From positions 124,001 through 188,000 of the forward strand of contig CABYGG010000001.1 in assembly GCA_902518505.1 (NCBI GenBank): a stretch of 64,000 nt of DNA, written 5' to 3'. Source of the DNA: an uncultured Alphaproteobacteria bacterium. GTDB lineage: Bacteria; Pseudomonadota; Alphaproteobacteria; HIMB59. The notes under the pieces are model-generated. The model did no database searches, was not told where the DNA came from, and was given only the letters and a program-made list of their open reading frames with translations. This document shows positions 8,461 to 16,659 of this stretch, in pieces; within the stretch, counting starts at the first letter, position 1, and each line of letters starts with the position of its first letter. A program made the translations under genes and the position numbers.

Positions 8461-9274
8461 TATTAAGGGAAAGTTTGCACTAGTGACTGGAGGAACACAA
8501 GGTTTAGGAGCAGCAATTGCGAAAAATTTTGCCGATAGCGGAGCCGAAGGTGTTGTCACAATTGGTAGAAAAGAAGATAAAGGAAATCAGGTAGCAAAAA
8601 AAATTCAAGATGAAACTGGATGTAAAGTAATTTTTGTAAAAACAGATCTTGGAGAGGTCCATGAGTGTAGAAATGCAGTTTCAGTTGCCAAACAAGAATT
8701 TGGGAGATTGGATGTTCTTGTAAACGCTGCCGGTATTACTGATAGGGGAGATATTGTTAATACGAGCGAAGAACTGTTTGATAAAATGATTGGAACCAAC
8801 TTAAAAGGCCCTTATTTTCTAATACAAGATACAGTGAAAATTATGATTGAAAAAAACATAGAGGGTTCAATTATTAATATTGGATCTGTGGCAGCTATGA
8901 CTGGCCAACCATTCATATCAACTTATTGTGTATCAAAAGGGGCACTTGCAACATTAACAAGGAATACAGCATTCGCTTTGTTAAAAAATAAAATTAGAGT
9001 TAATCAGTTAAATATTGGTTGGATGGCCTCAGATGGAGAACATGAGATACAAACAAAATATCATGGTGCCTCAGAAGATTGGTTAGAAGATGCTGGTAAA
9101 GCTCAACCATTTGGAAGGTTGCTTGATCCAAAAGAGGTAGCTAAGGCAGTTACATTTTTAGCATCTGATGACTCAGGTATGATGACAGGTTCTGTTGTAA
9201 ACTTTGATCAGTCAGTATGGGGAGGATATCCTTTTGCACCTCCTCAGCCTGCAGAAAAAATGGAAATAAAATAA
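8453..9274 (+). CDS. Short-chain dehydrogenase/reductase in inositol operon
   Basis: This 273-residue cytoplasmic SDR has the cofactor motif TGGTQGLGAAIA, NAAG (as VNAAGITDRG) and the catalytic Ser-Tyr-Lys set (IGSVAAMTG ... YCVSKGAL). It is co-transcribed with iolE through an eight-base overlap. It therefore probably oxidises or reduces an inositol isomer or a related polyol, feeding the same pathway. The C-terminus ends with a proline-rich tail. SDR substrate cannot be read from sequence. The gene converges with the regulator gene, leaving one base between the two stops. Confidence 0.78.
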   Translation: MNSIKGKFALVTGGTQGLGAAIAKNFADSGAEGVVTIGRKEDKGNQVAKKIQDETGCKVIFVKTDLGEVHECRNAVSVAKQEFGRLDVLVNAAGITDRGDIVNTSEELFDKMIGTNLKGPYFLIQDTVKIMIEKNIEGSIINIGSVAAMTGQPFISTYCVSKGALATLTRNTAFALLKNKIRVNQLNIGWMASDGEHEIQTKYHGASEDWLEDAGKAQPFGRLLDPKEVAKAVTFLASDDSGMMTGSVVNFDQSVWGGYPFAPPQPAEKMEIK

Positions 9275-9275
9275 T

Positions 9276-10961
9276 TTAGTTTAAATATTTTTCAGCACTT
9301 TGTTGACAACTTTTTAATGTAGTCTCCAAATCCTTATTCAAAAAAATATACTCATAAATTTTATGACCAACATCTTCTATAATATTTGAATAGGTTGGTA
9401 GAGGGTATCTTGCCCATTCTATAATTTTTTCCTCCTTTTCCATTTTATCAATTTCATTAAATATTGGACTTAAAGCTCTCACTTCAGGATCATTAACGAC
9501 ACTAAAAACGGGAGATGATAAACTTCCATGCTCTATATAATATTTTATAAATTCAGGAGAGACAAAATTTCGAATATTTTTCATAACAAAAGGTATTTTT
9601 TCTGGAGAGATATTTGAGGGTATACCTAATGAAAAACCACCTATTGGAGATACTTGAAAAGAGGAATTTCCAGCAGGTCTAGGTAAATAACCAGTTTTCT
9701 TATATGCGGGTGAAGCCTCATTTAGTTCAAACAAATGTGCTCTACTACTCCAATTCATTGCCATAGCTGATTTACCCTGACTATAATATTCAACACATTC
9801 ATCATTGGAATGAGCAGACAATTCATTTGGCGAGTATAAAGTCAATTTTTTCAACATTTTAGCCGCTTCAAAAGATGCATCAGATAAAAAATTTGCTTTT
9901 AAGAGTATTTTTTCCACATCTAAATCATAAATATTTTTCCCAATATACCTAAGGTTTACATATGGTTTTCCATAATTTGCCATTGCTAAAATAAAACTAG
10001 TAGCAAGTGGTTGTCCTTTTTTAGCTGGCCAAGAAATAGGACTTTCTATCTGTTTGTCACCTTTTAATACCTCACAGGCATGGAGTAAATCCTGAAATGT
10101 TTTTGGTGGGCTCAAAGCATATTTTTGAAAAATATCTGTTCTATAAAATAATAGATCAGGAATTGCTTCGATCGGTATCCCATAAAGTTTTTTATTAAAA
10201 GAACTTGATCTTACTCCTGAATAGTGAAAGTCATTCAAATTTATACCAACATCTTTAACAAAACTATTTAAAGGAAGAAGGCAATTTAATTTAGTTAACT
10301 GTCCAATCCATGGAATATTAAAAGCAACTATATCAAATTTAGACTTTTTATTTGATGAGGAATTTTTAATTATTACATTAAGTAGTTTTTTTAAATCACC
10401 TTCAATAATAAGTTCAATTTCACAATCAAGTATATATTCAAAAAAATCAATATTCTTATTTATCACTTTAAATGTTGGATTATCATTGGCAAGAAAGTTA
10501 ATTTTTTTGTATTTTTTATTTTGATTTATTATAACATTTGGTGCAGGTATAATATTTCCCGCAGACAGAGAAGTTCCAAAAAAATAATTATCATTAAAAT
10601 CACTATAACCTAAGTTCAAGGCCACCTCTTTTTTGATTGAAAGTAAATAATCCGTGAACTCTTTAATGAGATTATTACTTGGATGTATAGAAAACGATTT
10701 ACCTGATTTTGTTTTTGATCTTTGTATTAATTTTTTTTCTTGAATAAGTTTTTTTACTCTTCTCAAACCAGTTGCAAATGGCAAACCTGATGCCTGGATG
10801 ATACTCGTAGTAGTGGTAATTTTATTGTCTAGATGGTTGATAATAACATAAGAAAAAATATTCCAATCAGCGTCAATTGTTTTAATTGAAATAGATCTGT
10901 TAAATAAAAGTCTTGTTTTATCAACAAATTTTAAAAGAGTGGTAATCTCGTTTCTATTCAT
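9276..10961 (-). CDS. Transcription regulator: winged-helix domain fused to MalE-like solute-binding domain
   Basis: This 561-residue protein has no signal peptide. Residues about 1-120 look like a MarR-type winged helix, with the probable recognition region IIQASGLPFATGLRRVKKLIQEKKLI. From about residue 155 to the end it resembles a family 1 extracellular solute-binding protein (COG1653), with YGIPIEAIPDLLFYRTDIF, PKTFQDLLHACEVLKG, GKSAMAMNWSSRAHLF and SPIGGFSLGIPSN. I infer a cytoplasmic one-component sensor whose binding domain detects a sugar or inositol and controls DNA binding. It is divergent from an ABC importer, and the palindrome at 10992 lies 39 bases before its own ATG, close to its predicted -35, which would allow self-repression. 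Sensor domains in sugar regulators are more often LacI-type folds, so this pairing is unusual. Confidence 0.75.
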   Translation of the reverse strand: MNRNEITTLLKFVDKTRLLFNRSISIKTIDADWNIFSYVIINHLDNKITTTTSIIQASGLPFATGLRRVKKLIQEKKLIQRSKTKSGKSFSIHPSNNLIKEFTDYLLSIKKEVALNLGYSDFNDNYFFGTSLSAGNIIPAPNVIINQNKKYKKINFLANDNPTFKVINKNIDFFEYILDCEIELIIEGDLKKLLNVIIKNSSSNKKSKFDIVAFNIPWIGQLTKLNCLLPLNSFVKDVGINLNDFHYSGVRSSSFNKKLYGIPIEAIPDLLFYRTDIFQKYALSPPKTFQDLLHACEVLKGDKQIESPISWPAKKGQPLATSFILAMANYGKPYVNLRYIGKNIYDLDVEKILLKANFLSDASFEAAKMLKKLTLYSPNELSAHSNDECVEYYSQGKSAMAMNWSSRAHLFELNEASPAYKKTGYLPRPAGNSSFQVSPIGGFSLGIPSNISPEKIPFVMKNIRNFVSPEFIKYYIEHGSLSSPVFSVVNDPEVRALSPIFNEIDKMEKEEKIIEWARYPLPTYSNIIEDVGHKIYEYIFLNKDLETTLKSCQQSAEKYLN

Positions 10962-10991
10962 TTGATAGTATTATATTATAAATTCGTTAAA

Positions 10992-11008
10992 ATATTCAAT
11001 TTGAATAT
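10992..11008. promoter_or_regulatory. Putative regulator site, copy 2: ATATTCA-ATT-TGAATAT
   Basis: This is a perfect 17-base palindrome between the regulator gene and the importer operon. Relative to a weak -10 (GATACT, 11039-11044) its centre lies near -51 for the importer. On the other strand it lies near -32 for the regulator, whose TATAAT is at 10980-10975. It matches copies at 7475 and 15786. Confidence 0.65.
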
Positions 11009-11011
11009 ATT

Positions 11012-11026
11012 AGAGATTAAATCTCT
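11012..11026. promoter_or_regulatory. Second palindrome AGAGATT-A-AATCTCT
   Basis: A perfect 7+1+7 inverted repeat lies four bases downstream of copy 2 of the ATTCA palindrome and upstream of the predicted -10 of the importer. It could be the site of a second regulator or a small hairpin. It was not seen elsewhere in the window. Confidence 0.35.
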
Positions 11027-11073
11027 TAATAAATCGTAGATACTTTCCTGAAAGGATATTTAGGAGGATCAAT

Positions 11074-12117
11074 ATGAACAAACTAATAAAAGTATTAGCT
11101 GTTCTAATGTGCTTTTCTTTCGGTTCAGCTAAAGCAGTTGAAATCGTGTCTTTTAATGCTGCGTCATCTGAGGCTTATGTTGGTGCGTTCGTTAAAGGTA
11201 TTAAAGCTACAGCAGAGCAATATGGCTATGATATTACTGTTTTTGAAAACAACTATAACCAAGCAGAGCAAAACCAACAAGTAGAACAATACTTGTCAAG
11301 TGGTGCACTACCTGATGTATTTATTTGGTGGCCACCTGATGCTGTTGCAGGTTTAGGTTCGTTAAGAAAGCTTGCTAAAACTGGAGTACCAGTTTTAAAA
11401 ATCAATCAGTTACCTAATGAGCAAGATAAAGCATTCATCTTTGGATATGCCGGACCAGATGATAGTCTTCGCGCTTATAACGCAGGTGAGATGATGGTTA
11501 AAGCTATGAAGATGAAACAAGCTGCTGGTGGAGATGGATATAATGTTATTGCATTATCATATCCTCACTCTTACGGTGGATATGGCTTATCAATCAATGC
11601 TTTTAAACAAGCTATCGCTGGAACTGACTTAAATCTTATCGGTGACATCGGTGAGGGATTTGGACAGGCTAACGGTTATAAAGGTGCAGCTAAGCTTATA
11701 GCTAAAGTTAAAGATCAGGGAATTCATTTTGTATATGGTATGGACGATGCGATCTTAACTGGTGGTATTAAGGCTTTAGAAGAAGCTGGTTATAATGTTG
11801 ACTGGTATGCAGGTACTGGCAAAAGTGGCAGTGTAGATAGTGATGCTGTCATTACAGTTGGTACTGTGTGTAACGGTGATAAGCAGATGATTACTGATGG
11901 AAAGCAATTTGGTACTACTCTACAATCACCTCTTCATGAAGGTCAATTAGCTATAGCTCTTGTTAAAGAGTATATGGAGAACGGTAAGCTAGCAAACTAC
12001 ATTAACTTTACACCTAACCCTTCAGTGACTGGTGCCACTATGGACTTCACAGCACTTAGAGGTTTTGATGGTAAGTTATATGGCATCAACGAGCTTTGCT
12101 CAGGTGCTTGGGACTAA
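11074..12117 (+). CDS. Sugar/polyol ABC transporter periplasmic binding protein
   Basis: This 347-residue binding protein has a signal peptide (MNKLIKVLAVLMCFSFGSAKA). The mature part is a type 1 periplasmic fold, recognisable by AYVGAFVKGIKATAEQYGYDITVFENNYNQAEQNQQVEQYLSSGALPDVFIWWPPD, where a ligand residue is expected at NNYN. GAGGA-rich translation signals (TTTAGGAGGATCAAT) precede the ATG. Its place next to inositol genes and its shared operator suggest an inositol or related polyol as ligand, but this is inference. A strong terminator follows directly. Codon use is regular and rich in GCT, GGT and GTT, consistent with heavy expression. Confidence 0.85.
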   Translation: MNKLIKVLAVLMCFSFGSAKAVEIVSFNAASSEAYVGAFVKGIKATAEQYGYDITVFENNYNQAEQNQQVEQYLSSGALPDVFIWWPPDAVAGLGSLRKLAKTGVPVLKINQLPNEQDKAFIFGYAGPDDSLRAYNAGEMMVKAMKMKQAAGGDGYNVIALSYPHSYGGYGLSINAFKQAIAGTDLNLIGDIGEGFGQANGYKGAAKLIAKVKDQGIHFVYGMDDAILTGGIKALEEAGYNVDWYAGTGKSGSVDSDAVITVGTVCNGDKQMITDGKQFGTTLQSPLHEGQLAIALVKEYMENGKLANYINFTPNPSVTGATMDFTALRGFDGKLYGINELCSGAWD

Positions 12118-12143
12118 GTTTTAGTCTTTTCATAAAAATTTTT

Positions 12144-12174
12144 ACACACAGGGAGCTATCCCTGTGTGTTTTTA
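12144..12174 (+). terminator. Rho-independent terminator after second binding-protein gene
   Basis: ACACACAGGGA and TCCCTGTGTGT form an 11-base-pair stem with a GCTA loop and a five-T tail. It lies in the same place, between binding protein and membrane genes, as the terminator at 3056. Confidence 0.85.
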
Positions 12175-12206
12175 ATAAATAAAAAAGGTGTACAATCTCT
12201 TTTAAT

Positions 12207-13715
12207 ATGTCCACAAATCCAATTCTTAAAATTACAAATGTTTCTAGGACTTTTGGAGCTATACAGGCTCTAAAAGAAGCAAATTTTGAGATAAATGAAG
12301 GTGAAATTATGGGACTAGTTGGAGAAAATGGAGCTGGGAAATCAACTCTTGTAAAAATTATAAGTGGATTTGACCCTGGTTTTAAGGGCAGCTATCAAAT
12401 CAATAATAAAGAAGTAAAATTTGAAACACCTTCACAAGCTGAGGAGTCTGGCATTGCTATTGCTCAACAAGAATTAAGCTTGATCCCTAATATGTCAGTT
12501 GCAGAAAATATTTTTCTTACTGGAGCTAAAGTAAAAAAATTTGCCACTCTTAATACATTGGCAAAGATGGCACGCCCATATCTTGATCAAGTTGGATTAA
12601 CTGAAGTAGACCCAACTACTAGAATAAATTTATTATCTGTTGGTGAACAACATTTGGTAGAAGTAGCTAGATTAATTTCTAGAGAAGCAAAAATTTTAAT
12701 TTTAGATGAGCCTACAGCTGCGTTGGGTGAAGCAGAGAGTCGAAGAATTTTAGAAATGGTTGAGCGTCTTGCAGCAAATGGTAAATCAATAATATATGTA
12801 AGTCATAGACTGGACGAAATTTTTAAGATTACAAAAAGAATAACAATATTAAGAGATGGAGTAAGTCAAGGTATTCAAGAAACTAAAGATATTGATGTAA
12901 ATAAACTAGTTGAAATTATGCTTGGAAGAGAATTGGCAAATATGTTCCCATCAAAAGCTGACCATATAAGTGATGATCCAAAATTAGAAGTAAAAGAACT
13001 TTGGCCTGATGGCGTTTTAGAGCCGGTTAGTTTTTCAGCCTTCAAAGGAGAGATACTTGGACTCTCTGGGCAACTTGGTAGTGGAGCAGGTGAAGTATTA
13101 GCCTCCATAGCAGGCGCACTTCAATCTAGATCAGGTTCACTCACTTTGAACGGTGAAACCTTTTTACCAAAATCACCAAGTCATGCTATAAAGAAAAAAA
13201 TTGCATATTGCTCCTCCGATAGAAAAAAAGATGGTCTTTTTCTTGGACGTCCAATATTTGAGAATTTAACCTCCCCAGCACTTGGTGCTATATCAAAATA
13301 TGGTTTTAACTTTGGCAGTTCTGAGGATAATTATTCCAAAAATTTAGCAAAAGAGTTCTTAATTGATGTCAAAAGAATGCACGATGAGTCAGGTCTTTTA
13401 AGTGGCGGAAATCAACAAAAAGTAGCATTAGGAAAATGGCTTTCAATTAAGCCCGATGTATTGCTTGTGAATGAGCCGACAAGAGGTGTTGATGTTGGTG
13501 CTAAATCAGAGATATATCAAAGAATGAGAGAATTAGCAGCAAGGGGAATTACAATTATTTTTGCCTCAACTGACATCCAAGAAATCACGTATCTTCCTGA
13601 CAGGGTGATTACATTTTATAGAGGAATGATGATTGATGAACACCGATTAGAAAAAATTAAAACACCTCTTATTCTTAAAGAGATTACTGACCCATTTAAC
13701 GAGACAAACCTATGA
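12207..13715 (+). CDS. Sugar ABC transporter ATPase, double-domain (RbsA type)
   Basis: This 502-residue protein has two ATPase domains in tandem. The first (about 1-245) has Walker A GENGAGKST, LLSVGEQHLVEVARLI and ILILDEPTAAL. The second (about 255-500) starts with a degenerate Walker A (GQLGSGAGE), then LLSGGNQQKVALGKWL and LLVNEPTRGVDVGA. This is the usual pattern of RbsA-like importer ATPases, where only one site is fully active. It follows a terminator, but a TGTACAAT box just upstream may give it its own promoter. Its stop overlaps the next start by four bases (ATGA). Confidence 0.9.
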   Translation: MSTNPILKITNVSRTFGAIQALKEANFEINEGEIMGLVGENGAGKSTLVKIISGFDPGFKGSYQINNKEVKFETPSQAEESGIAIAQQELSLIPNMSVAENIFLTGAKVKKFATLNTLAKMARPYLDQVGLTEVDPTTRINLLSVGEQHLVEVARLISREAKILILDEPTAALGEAESRRILEMVERLAANGKSIIYVSHRLDEIFKITKRITILRDGVSQGIQETKDIDVNKLVEIMLGRELANMFPSKADHISDDPKLEVKELWPDGVLEPVSFSAFKGEILGLSGQLGSGAGEVLASIAGALQSRSGSLTLNGETFLPKSPSHAIKKKIAYCSSDRKKDGLFLGRPIFENLTSPALGAISKYGFNFGSSEDNYSKNLAKEFLIDVKRMHDESGLLSGGNQQKVALGKWLSIKPDVLLVNEPTRGVDVGAKSEIYQRMRELAARGITIIFASTDIQEITYLPDRVITFYRGMMIDEHRLEKIKTPLILKEITDPFNETNL

Positions 13716-14752
13716 GTGCTATTATCGAAAATAATCAATTACCTTTTTCTACAAAATTTTTGCAATTCTATAAAGATCGCACACTTCTTGCTATTTTGTT
13801 GTCACTTTTTGCTGTGATGTTTATATATGGAATTTTTTTCACAGAAAATTATTTAACAATAACCAATTTTAAAGCAATTATCAGAGATGCAGCACTATAT
13901 GGCATTATGGCTATAGGACTCACATTTGTAACTCTGTCAGGAAATTTTTTTTTATTGTCATTAAAAGAAACAGCATCAATTTGTGGTGTTACGTTTGCTA
14001 TGGGTATGGCTACTGGTTTTGGATCACCAGATCTTGCAGGAAACTTTTTAGTTTCACTATTAGCTGCTTTAGCAGTAGGTGTCGTAAGTGGAGTAATACA
14101 AGGATATTTTGTTGGAATGGGAGGCAACCCAATTGTAGTAACATTAGGTGGAGCAGGCATCCTATATGGTATTGGTGCATGGTGGAGTGATAACCTTGTA
14201 ATAAACTTTACTAGACCTCATGATGCAGAATGGTTAGGGACTGGTTCTTTTCTAGGTCTTCCCAGTATTACATGGTCATTTATTTTAATAGCCATTGCTG
14301 CTGAAATAGTTTTAAGACATACAAATTTTGGAAGAAAAGTTTATTTAGTCGGAGCAAACAAAGCTGCTGGAAAAGCCACTGGTCATGAAAATTTTTCCAT
14401 GGCAATAATAGTTTTTACAATTTGTTCTGTTTGCTGTGCTTTTGTTGCAGTTGCTTTTGTTGCTCAAATGGATAGTGCTCAATCTAATTATTTTTCTGCA
14501 GAATTTGGATCTTCAGGTGACATGACAATACTCGTTATAGCAACTGTCATGGTTGGTGGAAATTCAATAATGGGCGGTTATGGATCTACTTTAAGAACTA
14601 GTTTGGGAGCAATTTTTATTGCTATGGTTGATAATATGATGGTTTTACAAGGATTTAATAGTGGACCTAGAATAGTTGGTGTGGGCTTAATGATCGTCTT
14701 TAGCATCATAGTTTTTGGTTTATTTGCTAAAGGAAGTAGGGCTCAGGAATAA
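13712..14752 (+). CDS. Sugar ABC transporter permease 1
   Basis: This 346-residue multi-spanning inner membrane permease of the RbsC family has conserved segments LYGIMAIGLTFVTLSGNFFLLS, GGNPIVVTLGGAGILYGIGAWW, VYLVGANKAAGKATGHENF and VIATVMVGGNSIMGGYGSTL. Length and motifs are normal for the family. It overlaps the ATPase gene by four bases and the second permease gene by one base, so the three are tightly coupled. Together with the next permease it would form a heterodimeric channel. Confidence 0.88.
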   Translation: MSAIIENNQLPFSTKFLQFYKDRTLLAILLSLFAVMFIYGIFFTENYLTITNFKAIIRDAALYGIMAIGLTFVTLSGNFFLLSLKETASICGVTFAMGMATGFGSPDLAGNFLVSLLAALAVGVVSGVIQGYFVGMGGNPIVVTLGGAGILYGIGAWWSDNLVINFTRPHDAEWLGTGSFLGLPSITWSFILIAIAAEIVLRHTNFGRKVYLVGANKAAGKATGHENFSMAIIVFTICSVCCAFVAVAFVAQMDSAQSNYFSAEFGSSGDMTILVIATVMVGGNSIMGGYGSTLRTSLGAIFIAMVDNMMVLQGFNSGPRIVGVGLMIVFSIIVFGLFAKGSRAQE

Positions 14753-15786
14753 TGGAAAATTTTTTAAAAAAGATTACAAAAGATGTGGATCTCTCTTTTG
14801 CAATCTTATTATCATTTTGTGTTTATGTATTCTTTGCAATTAATATAGAGGTTTTCTTTAGTCACAATATCAGTTTCGCTATTCTTGAAAGGTTTGCAGT
14901 CTTGGGCCTTGTAGGTTTAGCATTAACAATTTGTATAATTGCTGGAGAAATTGATTTATCAATTGGGTCAAACGCAGCCCTATGTGCTGTGATAGTTGTA
15001 AAATTAACAGACCCCTTAGGCGCCCCATTAGCGATGATTATAGGACTTTCAGTTTCAACTTTAATCGGTGCAACACAAGGTTTTGTTATAGCTTTCATAA
15101 GAATAAGAGCGATTGTGATTACAGTTGGTACGCTAATGTTGCTTAGAGGTGTGGCTTTACTAATTGCTGAAGAAAAAACGGTTATGTTAACAGATTTTAG
15201 AGTTCCTGATTTTATTACTACTAAAGTTTTAATGTATTTTTCTCCTGCTAGCCTAACGGTTATCTTCATATTCATTTGTGTAGGAATTTTTATGCGTTAC
15301 ACAAAATATGGAAGAGAAATATATGCGATCGGTGGTGCAAGAAAAGAAGCACTTACTGCAGGTATACCTTTAAGACGCCCAATGATTATAGCTTTTGCGC
15401 TATCAGGTTTTTGTGCCGGTTTTGCTGGAACTGTAATTGGTTTGAAATCAGGAACGGCTCAAGGCTTAGGACTGCAATACCTTCTTTTAGCAGGAACTGT
15501 AGCAGCTTTTGTTGGAGGTGTGAGTATACTAGGGGGAAAGGGTGGTGTTTTAGGAGCTGCTATCGGAGCTTTAACAGTTAATTTTTTAAATACTGGTCTC
15601 GTATTCTATGCACTTCAGGTTCATTTTGTTCAATTATTTACATCAGTGCTTTTGGTAATCGTTATAGTTTTCCAAACTATGTCTAGGGTATTTGACTCGC
15701 GGCAAGCTAGGAAAAGTCTGCTTGCCACAATTGATGAACGAAAAACATCTTTGCTGGAAAAAAAGAGATCGGCTTTAGGTAGATAA
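14752..15786 (+). CDS. Sugar ABC transporter permease 2
   Basis: This 344-residue RbsC-type permease has ALTICIIAGEIDLSIGSNAAL, RAIVITVGTLMLLRGVALL, IYAIGGARKEALTAGIPLRRP and AGTVAAFVGGVSILGGKGGVLG. It pairs with the preceding permease, since two different permeases next to one double ATPase imply a heterodimer. The C-terminal 30 residues are polar and basic. The stop codon touches the palindrome that precedes the SDR operon. Confidence 0.88.
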   Translation: MENFLKKITKDVDLSFAILLSFCVYVFFAINIEVFFSHNISFAILERFAVLGLVGLALTICIIAGEIDLSIGSNAALCAVIVVKLTDPLGAPLAMIIGLSVSTLIGATQGFVIAFIRIRAIVITVGTLMLLRGVALLIAEEKTVMLTDFRVPDFITTKVLMYFSPASLTVIFIFICVGIFMRYTKYGREIYAIGGARKEALTAGIPLRRPMIIAFALSGFCAGFAGTVIGLKSGTAQGLGLQYLLLAGTVAAFVGGVSILGGKGGVLGAAIGALTVNFLNTGLVFYALQVHFVQLFTSVLLVIVIVFQTMSRVFDSRQARKSLLATIDERKTSLLEKKRSALGR

Positions 15787-15802
15787 TATTCATTTTGAAT
15801 AT
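15786..15802. promoter_or_regulatory. Putative regulator site, copy 3: ATATTCA-TTT-TGAATAT
   Basis: A perfect 17-base palindrome with the same arms as copy 2. A TATAAT at 15833-15838 and a GGAGG site precede the next ATG. The palindrome centre is about 51 bases before the predicted transcription start, matching the spacing at the other two loci. Confidence 0.65.
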
Positions 15803-15855
15803 ATTTGAAGTCAGTAATTTAATTACATATTATATAATAAAGATGGAGGAAATTT

Positions 15856-16659
15856 ATGGATAAAGAGAGACTAAAAGGGAAAAATGTCCTTATTACAGGC
15901 GCTGCTCAAGGCATGGGCGCTGCGGTAGGAGAGCACTTTGCTGCCCAAGGAGCCAAAATTTGTCTAACAGATGTCAACCTTGACGGTTGTAAAGAGGTTG
16001 AAGAGAGAATTAGGTCAGCTGGAGGTGAGGCTATCTCATGTAAAGTAGACGTGCGAAATCGTGAAGATCACGTAGCTGCTGTAAAAGCAACAGTTGAAAA
16101 TTTTGGTAGTCTAAATGTTTCTATAAATAATGCTGGAGTAAACAAACCACTCTTCTTCATGGATATAACTGAGGAAAATTATGATTTTATTATGGATATA
16201 AATGTTCGAGGAGCCCTTTTAGGTATGCAAGAACAAGCCCGACAAATGATTAAACAAGGTAAACAAAAAGAACCTTACAAAATTATTCATGTAGCTTCTA
16301 TTTTATCCAGAGAAACTTTTGATGATGTTGTGGTTTATGGAATGAGCAAACATGCTATTGCTGCTCTAATAAAAGGTGGTGCAAAAAGTTTAGTTGAGCA
16401 TGGCATTACCGTTAATGGATATGGCCCTGGCGTAGTTAGAACAGAGCTATGGGAGCAACTAGATAAAGATTTAGTTGCAATTGGAAAATTTGACAAACCC
16501 GGAGAGTCAATGGACTCAATTGCAGAGAATATGATTTTGATGAAGAGGTATTCCTATCCAGAAGACGTAGTGGGCACAGCATCATTTTTAGCATCTAGTG
16601 AGTCTGATTATATGACAGGACAAATACTTATGATTGATGGAGGGATGGTAATTCAATAA
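15856..16659 (+). CDS. Short-chain dehydrogenase/reductase, first gene of operon
   Basis: This 267-residue SDR has ITGAAQGMGAAVGEHFAAQGA for cofactor binding, the NNAG motif (INNAGVNKP) and the catalytic Ser and Tyr-Lys (VASILSR ... YGMSKHAI). An Asp at the end of the second strand (LTDVN) suggests NAD rather than NADP. The sequence resembles sugar, polyol or acetoin dehydrogenases. A GGAGG site and TATAAT precede it, and its stop abuts the next start with no gap. It heads an operon with an M24 protein, a two-part E1 and a lipoyl domain, so it may make or remove a keto compound used by that dehydrogenase complex. Confidence 0.78.
   Translation: MDKERLKGKNVLITGAAQGMGAAVGEHFAAQGAKICLTDVNLDGCKEVEERIRSAGGEAISCKVDVRNREDHVAAVKATVENFGSLNVSINNAGVNKPLFFMDITEENYDFIMDINVRGALLGMQEQARQMIKQGKQKEPYKIIHVASILSRETFDDVVVYGMSKHAIAALIKGGAKSLVEHGITVNGYGPGVVRTELWEQLDKDLVAIGKFDKPGESMDSIAENMILMKRYSYPEDVVGTASFLASSESDYMTGQILMIDGGMVIQ

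Noticed and set aside
14862-15275. Minus-strand ORF of 137 residues
   Set aside because: It is a shadow of the second sugar permease, with no start signal and a repetitive Ile/Thr/Ala composition.
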